A DNA stretch of 64,000 bases. Origin: Citrobacter youngae (GTDB lineage: Bacteria; Pseudomonadota; Gammaproteobacteria; Enterobacterales; Enterobacteriaceae). The translations under genes were made by a program, and so were the position numbers. Positions 58,972 through 64,000 of the stretch are shown one piece after another (within the stretch, counting starts at the first letter, position 1; the number at the start of each line of letters is the position of its first letter). The stretch covers positions 62,001 through 126,000 of the forward strand of contig NZ_RPOI01000020.1 in NCBI RefSeq assembly GCF_003818115.1. The letters are read 5' to 3'. A model generated the notes under the pieces. The model was given only the letters and a program-made list of their open reading frames with translations, had not been told where the DNA came from and ran no database searches.

Positions 58972-60950
58972 AAGCCGTCGTATTTGCCTATCACGATATG
59001 GGATGTCAGGGGGTTCAGGCCCTGTTGGATGCAGGTTATGACATCGCTGCTATTTTTACGCACGCCGATAACCCAGGTGAAAAAGCGTTTTTTGGCTCAG
59101 TTTCCCGCCTCGCTGCCAGCGCAGGTATTCCGGTGTACGCTCCGGACGAGGTCAATCATCCGCTGTGGATCGAGCGGATCGCCCAGCTCGCCCCCGATGT
59201 GATCTTCTCATTCTACTATCGCCATTTACTCAGCGATGAGATCCTGCGTCTTGCACCTGCGGGAGCCTTTAATCTGCACGGCTCATTACTGCCCAAATAT
59301 CGTGGCCGTGCACCGCTGAACTGGGTATTAGTCAATGGCGAAACCGAAACAGGCGTGACGCTGCACCGCATGGTCAAGCGCGCAGATGCCGGTGCCATCG
59401 TCGCCCAACAACGCATTACCATTTCCCCCGATGACGTAGCGTTAACCCTGCATCATAAATTATGCCAGTCTGCCCGTGAGGTACTGGCACAGGCGCTGCC
59501 AGCCATCAAAGCCGGTGATTTTCAGGAGTACCCACAACAGGAAGCCGACGCCACCTGTTTTGGTCGCCGTACGCCGGAAGACAGTTTCCTCGACTGGAAC
59601 AAACCCTGCGCACAACTGCATAACATGGTTCGCGCCGTGTCCGATCCATGGCCAGGTGCATTTAGCTATGCCGGTACGCAAAAATTCACCATCTGGTCAT
59701 CGCGCCAGAGTGCAAATACATCTGCAGCGCTGCCGGGAACGGTTATCTCCGTATCGCCATTGCTGATTGCCTGTGCCGATGGCGCACTCGAAATCATTAC
59801 CGGGCAAGCGGGTGATGGCATTACCATGCAGGGCTCACAGCTGGCACAAGTTTTGGGTCTGGTTGCCGGTTCTCGCCTCAACAGCCAGCCCGTTTCCGCC
59901 AGCAAACGTCGTACCCGCGTGTTGATCCTTGGCGTTAACGGTTTTATTGGCAACCACCTGACCGAACGCCTGCTACGCGAAGATAACTACGAAATCTACG
60001 GGCTTGATATTGGCAGCGATGCGATTGAGCGTTTTCTGCAACACCCACGATTCCATTTTGTGGAAGGTGATATCAGCATTCACTCCGAATGGATTGAATA
60101 TCATGTGAAAAAATGCGACGTCGTGCTGCCACTGGTCGCCATTGCCACACCGATTGAATATACCCGCAACCCGCTGCGCGTCTTCGAACTCGATTTTGAA
60201 GAAAACCTGAAAATTATTCGTTACTGTGTCAAGTACCGCAAACGCATCATTTTCCCGTCAACATCTGAAGTCTACGGTATGTGTACCGATAAAGACTTCG
60301 ATGAAGACAGCTCCAACCTGATCGTCGGCCCGGTTAATAAACCGCGCTGGATCTACTCGGTCTCTAAACAACTGCTGGATCGCGTTATTTGGGCATACGG
60401 TGAAAAAGAAGGGCTGCGTTTCACCTTATTCCGTCCATTTAACTGGATGGGACCGCGTCTGGACAGCCTGAACGCCGCACGTATCGGCAGCTCACGCGCC
60501 ATTACCCAACTGATCCTGAATCTGGTGGAAGGCTCCCCCATCAAGCTGATTGAAGGCGGCAAGCAGAAGCGTTGCTTTACCGACATTCGTGACGGTATCG
60601 AAGCCCTGTTCCGTATCATTGAAAACGACGGCGGGCGCTGTGATGGCGAGATCATCAATATCGGTAACCCGGATAACGAAGCAAGTATTCAGGAACTGGC
60701 TGAAATGCTCCTTTCCTGCTTCGAAAAACATCCGTTGCGCCAACACTTTCCGCCGTTTGCTGGTTTCCGCGACGTTGAGAGTAGCAGCTACTATGGTAAA
60801 GGCTACCAGGACGTTGAGCACCGCAAACCCAGTATTCGTAACGCCAAACGTTGCCTGAACTGGGAACCAACAATCGATATGCAAGAAACGGTTGAAGAGA
60901 CGCTGGACTTCTTCTTACGCAGTGTGGACATCACGGAACACACATCATGA
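58968..60950 (+). CDS. arnA: Bifunctional UDP-glucuronic acid decarboxylase / UDP-L-Ara4N formyltransferase ArnA
   Basis: Two enzymes in one chain. The N-terminal formyltransferase (about 1-304) has the active site [17 protein letters not shown] with Asn102 and His104. The C-terminal dehydrogenase/decarboxylase (about 315-660) has the NAD motif [10 protein letters not shown] and catalytic STSEVYGM (Ser433, Glu434). Length 660 equals E. coli. It acts both before ArnB (decarboxylation) and after it (formylation). Overlaps arnC and arnD by 4 bases each. Confidence 0.98.
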   Translation: MKAVVFAYHDMGCQGVQALLDAGYDIAAIFTHADNPGEKAFFGSVSRLAASAGIPVYAPDEVNHPLWIERIAQLAPDVIFSFYYRHLLSDEILRLAPAGAFNLHGSLLPKYRGRAPLNWVLVNGETETGVTLHRMVKRADAGAIVAQQRITISPDDVALTLHHKLCQSAREVLAQALPAIKAGDFQEYPQQEADATCFGRRTPEDSFLDWNKPCAQLHNMVRAVSDPWPGAFSYAGTQKFTIWSSRQSANTSAALPGTVISVSPLLIACADGALEIITGQAGDGITMQGSQLAQVLGLVAGSRLNSQPVSASKRRTRVLILGVNGFIGNHLTERLLREDNYEIYGLDIGSDAIERFLQHPRFHFVEGDISIHSEWIEYHVKKCDVVLPLVAIATPIEYTRNPLRVFELDFEENLKIIRYCVKYRKRIIFPSTSEVYGMCTDKDFDEDSSNLIVGPVNKPRWIYSVSKQLLDRVIWAYGEKEGLRFTLFRPFNWMGPRLDSLNAARIGSSRAITQLILNLVEGSPIKLIEGGKQKRCFTDIRDGIEALFRIIENDGGRCDGEIINIGNPDNEASIQELAEMLLSCFEKHPLRQHFPPFAGFRDVESSSYYGKGYQDVEHRKPSIRNAKRCLNWEPTIDMQETVEETLDFFLRSVDITEHTS

Positions 60951-61849
60951 CCAAAGTGGGCTTGCGCATAGATGTCGATACATTCAGGGGGACACGCGAA
61001 GGCGTGCCCCGCCTGCTGGAGACATTGAACCGGCATAACGTTCGGGCTAGTTTCTTTTTTAGCGTCGGGCCCGACAACATGGGACGCCATCTCTGGCGTC
61101 TGGTGAAGCCGCAATTTTTGTGGAAGATGCTGCGCTCAAACGCAGCCTCACTCTACGGGTGGGACATTTTACTGGCCGGCACCGCCTGGCCTGGAAAAGA
61201 AATTGGCCTGGCTAATGCGGCCATCATTTCGCAAGCTGCCCGGTATCACGAAACAGGCTTACACGCCTGGGATCATCATGCCTGGCAATCACGAAGTGGC
61301 AACTGGAACGATAAACAGCTGATTGATGATATTTCGCGGGGTATTAATGCACTCGAAACAATCATCGGCCAACCCGTTACCTGCTCTGCCGTCGCTGGCT
61401 GGCGTGCCGACTCGCGGGTCGTAGAGGCGAAAGAAACATTCCATCTGCGCTATAACAGCGATTGCAGGGGGACATCGTTATTCCGTCCTGTACTTGAAAC
61501 GGGAGAAATAGGGACACCACAAATTCCGGTCACGCTACCGACATGGGATGAAGTAGTTGGTCAGGAGGTGCAGGCAGCGGACTTCAACGACTATATTCTC
61601 TCCCGCATTCAGAGGGACAAAGGCACCCCGGTCTACACGATTCACGCAGAGGTGGAAGGCATTGCTTTTCAGCAGCAATTTGACGATCTGCTCATTCGTG
61701 CCGCCGACGCCGGGATTACGTTTTGTCCACTGGGCGAACTGTTACCAGACGATATCAGTACACTGCCAACGGGCCAGATCGTTCGTGGCAAAATACCCGG
61801 CAGAGAGGGATGGCTCGGCTGCCAGCAACCCGCGAGTGTGACATCATGA
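60947..61849 (+). CDS. arnD: Undecaprenyl-phosphate Ara4N deformylase ArnD
   Basis: Polysaccharide-deacetylase family enzyme that removes the formyl group from undecaprenyl-phosphate-Ara4FN before transfer to lipid A. The metal-binding N-terminal LRIDVDTF and the segment [13 protein letters not shown] are visible, the latter supplying histidines. It has 300 residues (E. coli 296). Overlaps arnA and arnT by 4 bases. Confidence 0.96.
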   Translation: MTKVGLRIDVDTFRGTREGVPRLLETLNRHNVRASFFFSVGPDNMGRHLWRLVKPQFLWKMLRSNAASLYGWDILLAGTAWPGKEIGLANAAIISQAARYHETGLHAWDHHAWQSRSGNWNDKQLIDDISRGINALETIIGQPVTCSAVAGWRADSRVVEAKETFHLRYNSDCRGTSLFRPVLETGEIGTPQIPVTLPTWDEVVGQEVQAADFNDYILSRIQRDKGTPVYTIHAEVEGIAFQQQFDDLLIRAADAGITFCPLGELLPDDISTLPTGQIVRGKIPGREGWLGCQQPASVTS

Positions 61850-63501
61850 AATCCGCACGTTACGCCCTGGCATTTGTCGCATTTATTGCACTGTATTTTA
61901 TTTTACCCATCAATAGCCGCCTGCTCTGGCAGCCCGACGAAACGCGCTATGCTGAAATCAGCCGGGAAATGCTGACGTCTGGCGACTGGATCGTCCCACA
62001 TTTTTTAGGACTACGCTATTTTGAAAAACCTATCGCGGGATACTGGTTAAACAGTATCGGGCAATGGTTATTTGGCGCAAACAACTTTGGCGTCAGAGCG
62101 GGGGCTATTTTTGCAACCCTACTGACTGCACTCCTGGTCGCCTGGCTGGCAATGCGGCTATGGCGTGATAAACGTACGGCCCTACTCTCTGCCGTCATCT
62201 TTCTAACGTTTTTCTCTGTTTACAGTATCGGAACCTATGCGGTACTTGATCCCATTATCGCGCTGTGGCTGATGGCGGGTATGTGCTGTTTTTGGGAGGG
62301 AATGCAAGCCACCACCAGAACACGTAAAATTGTCGCCTTTTTGCTGTTAGGATTTACCTGCGGCATGGGCGTGATGACCAAAGGCTTTCTCGCGCTCGCT
62401 GTCCCTGTCCTCAGCGTGTTGCCATGGGTTTTCGTGCAAAAGCGCTGGAAAGAGATCTTTATTTACGGCCTGCTGTCGATTATCAGCTGTATTGCCATTG
62501 TCCTGCCGTGGGGTCTGGCGATTGCGCAACGCGAACCCGACTTCTGGCACTACTTTTTCTGGATTGAGCATATTCAGCGTTTTGCGCAGGATGATGCCCA
62601 GCATAAAGCGCCATTCTGGTACTACATACCGATTTTCGTGGCGGGTGCCTTACCCTGGCTCGGGCTACTACCGGGCGCATTGCGTACCGGCTGGCGTGAA
62701 CGGGATGTACCACGTAGCGCCTTATACCTGCTGAGCTGGATTATTATGCCGATCCTGTTTTTCAGTATCGCCAAAGGGAAGTTGCCAACCTATATTCTTT
62801 CCTGCTTCGCACCGCTGGCAATCCTTACCGCGCGGTTTGGCTTGCAGGCTGCTGAAAAAGGTTCTGCAGCCCTGCGCGTCAACGGTTGGATCAACATTCT
62901 GTTCGGTGTTATTGGTATTGTCGCCACATTTATCGTGTCCACGCTCGGACCGTTGAAGACACCGGTCTGGTCGCATATCGAAACGTATAAAGTGTTTTGC
63001 TCATGGGGTATCTTTATCACCTGGACGCTATTTGGCTGGTATACGCTTAACAACTGTGAAAAAAACTGGAAATTAGCAGCGCTCTGCCCGCTGGGACTGG
63101 CGCTGTTGTTCGGCTTCTCAGTACCTGACCGGGTAATGGAATCCAAACAGCCACAGTTTTTTGTCGAGATGACCAAAGAGTCGCTGGAGTCGAGCCGTTA
63201 TATTTTCACCGACAGTGTTGGCGTTGCCGCTGGCCTGGCCTGGAGCCTGAAACGCGATGACATCAACATGTACGGGCAAACAGGTGAGTTAAAATACGGC
63301 CTTAATTATCCGGATGCCCAGGGACGCTTCATCAGCCGGGATGACTTTGCCGACTGGTTGGCGCAACATCGTCAGGAAGGGATCATTACGCTTGTGCTGT
63401 CAATTTCGAAGGATGAGGATATTAATCAGCTTGCCATTCCTCCCGCTGACTATATCGACAATCAGGGGCGCCTGGTCTTGATTCAGTACAGGCCTAAATG
63501 A
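61846..63501 (+). CDS. arnT: Lipid A 4-amino-4-deoxy-L-arabinose transferase ArnT
   Basis: Inner-membrane GT83 transferase that adds L-Ara4N to lipid A on the periplasmic side, lowering negative charge and giving polymyxin resistance. The catalytic N-terminal loop has [17 protein letters not shown] (acidic pair). About 12-13 helices are followed by a periplasmic C-terminal domain. The start [13 protein letters not shown] gives 551 residues (E. coli 550); an earlier in-frame ATG lies inside arnD and is rejected. Confidence 0.97.
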   Translation: MKSARYALAFVAFIALYFILPINSRLLWQPDETRYAEISREMLTSGDWIVPHFLGLRYFEKPIAGYWLNSIGQWLFGANNFGVRAGAIFATLLTALLVAWLAMRLWRDKRTALLSAVIFLTFFSVYSIGTYAVLDPIIALWLMAGMCCFWEGMQATTRTRKIVAFLLLGFTCGMGVMTKGFLALAVPVLSVLPWVFVQKRWKEIFIYGLLSIISCIAIVLPWGLAIAQREPDFWHYFFWIEHIQRFAQDDAQHKAPFWYYIPIFVAGALPWLGLLPGALRTGWRERDVPRSALYLLSWIIMPILFFSIAKGKLPTYILSCFAPLAILTARFGLQAAEKGSAALRVNGWINILFGVIGIVATFIVSTLGPLKTPVWSHIETYKVFCSWGIFITWTLFGWYTLNNCEKNWKLAALCPLGLALLFGFSVPDRVMESKQPQFFVEMTKESLESSRYIFTDSVGVAAGLAWSLKRDDINMYGQTGELKYGLNYPDAQGRFISRDDFADWLAQHRQEGIITLVLSISKDEDINQLAIPPADYIDNQGRLVLIQYRPK

Positions 63502-63833
63502 TCTGGCTAACCTTAGTCTTTGCCAGCCTGCTCAGCGTCTGTGGGCAATTGTGCCAGAAGCAGGCCACCCGCCCGGTACCCGCCCACGCGCGAACACGCT
63601 ATATCGCGCAGTGGATTGGTCTGGCGCTGGCCTGTCTGGGACTGGCCATGCTGCTCTGGCTGGCAGTATTGCAGAATATTCCCGTCGGCATCGCCTACCC
63701 GATGCTAAGCCTGAACTTTGTATGGGTCACGCTGGCGGCATGGAAAATCTGGCGTGAACCTGTCACAACGCGTCACTGGTTGGGGGTTGGGCTACTCATC
63801 ACCGGCATCTTTATTCTTGGGAGCGCGGTGTAA
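63498..63833 (+). CDS. arnE: Undecaprenyl-phosphate-Ara4N flippase subunit ArnE
   Basis: Small EmrE-like membrane protein of 111 residues with four helices; with ArnF it turns undecaprenyl-phosphate-Ara4N to the periplasmic side. The segment [20 protein letters not shown] is typical. Overlaps arnT by 4 bases, and its TAA shares a base with the arnF ATG. Confidence 0.96.
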   Translation: MIWLTLVFASLLSVCGQLCQKQATRPVPAHARTRYIAQWIGLALACLGLAMLLWLAVLQNIPVGIAYPMLSLNFVWVTLAAWKIWREPVTTRHWLGVGLLITGIFILGSAV

Positions 63834-64000
63834 TGGGCATTTTTTGGGGGCTGTGTAGCGTGATTATTACGTCGGTTGCTCAGCTAAGTCTGGGTTACGC
63901 GATGGATAATCTGCCGCCCATGCTGCAACCGCTGGCGTTTATCTCCGCCGTTTTTGCAACCAGCAGCAGCGCATTCGCCTTATATGGTGGGCTGGTAGGT
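63833..64000 (+). CDS. arnF: Undecaprenyl-phosphate-Ara4N flippase subunit ArnF, N-terminal part
   Basis: The first 56 residues are present ([20 protein letters not shown] onward) before the right edge; the family is about 128 long. The sequence has the first helix and the start of the second of a four-helix EmrE-like protein and matches E. coli ArnF. The start overlaps the arnE stop as TAATG. Confidence 0.93.
   Translation, partial: MGIFWGLCSVIITSVAQLSLGYAMDNLPPMLQPLAFISAVFATSSSAFALYGGLVG

Overview
The window is chromosomal DNA of a member of the Enterobacteriaceae, most likely a Citrobacter of the C. freundii group. Nearly every gene has a close E. coli K-12 counterpart in the same order, including the runs nap-ccm, eco-mqo-yojI-alkB-ada-apbE-ompC-micF-rcsDBC-atoSCDAEB-gyrA-ubiG-nrdAB-yfaE, glpQT/glpABC and arnBCADTEF. 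The proteins are not identical to E. coli, GyrA carries Thr at position 83 (the form I recall as wild type in C. freundii), and there are extra genes that K-12 lacks at these places. The species call is an inference from recalled sequences; no database search was possible.

Layout. 1-10.0 kb (minus strand) is the periplasmic nitrate reductase operon napFDAGHBC followed by the cytochrome c maturation genes ccmABCDEF; ccmF runs off the left edge. ccmC carries an apparent one-base deletion, and an ERIC repeat has landed at the 3' end of napH. A NarP/NarL site and an FNR site precede napF. 10.4-12.7 kb holds ecotin and malate:quinone oxidoreductase. 12.9-15.6 kb is a two-gene insertion relative to K-12, a STAS-less SulP anion transporter and an MgtE magnesium transporter, whose 3' ends overlap tail to tail. 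15.7-20.3 kb holds the ABC exporter gene yojI, the alkylation repair pair ada-alkB, and apbE.

20.4-28.5 kb is an envelope-stress and porin block: ompC with three OmpR boxes, the antisense RNA micF, and the Rcs phosphorelay (rcsD, rcsB, rcsC). 28.7-36 kb is the complete short-chain fatty acid regulon: the AtoS/AtoC two-component pair, an AtoC palindrome, a perfect sigma-54 promoter and atoDAEB. 36-43.8 kb is housekeeping: gyrA, ubiG, and the class Ia ribonucleotide reductase nrdA-nrdB with its ferredoxin yfaE. 43.8-46.0 kb is a divergent MFS transporter/LysR regulator pair not found here in K-12. 46.1-52.9 kb is glycerol-3-phosphate metabolism (glpQT diverging from glpABC). 53-56.6 kb holds an Rpn-family nuclease, yfaY, yfaZ and nudI. 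56.7 kb to the right edge is the arn operon for 4-amino-4-deoxy-L-arabinose addition to lipid A, preceded by a PmrA box; arnF is cut by the right edge.

Small palindromic REP/BIME units lie between many genes (ccmB/ccmC, eco/mqo, rcsB/rcsC, ubiG/nrdA, nrdA/nrdB). No tRNA, rRNA, CRISPR array, prophage or complete insertion sequence was seen. The window is mostly core genome and I found no convincing undescribed system. The points most worth checking are the ccmC frameshift, the ERIC insertion inside the nap operon, the SulP-MgtE pair with its leader palindrome, and the MFS/LysR pair of unknown substrate.
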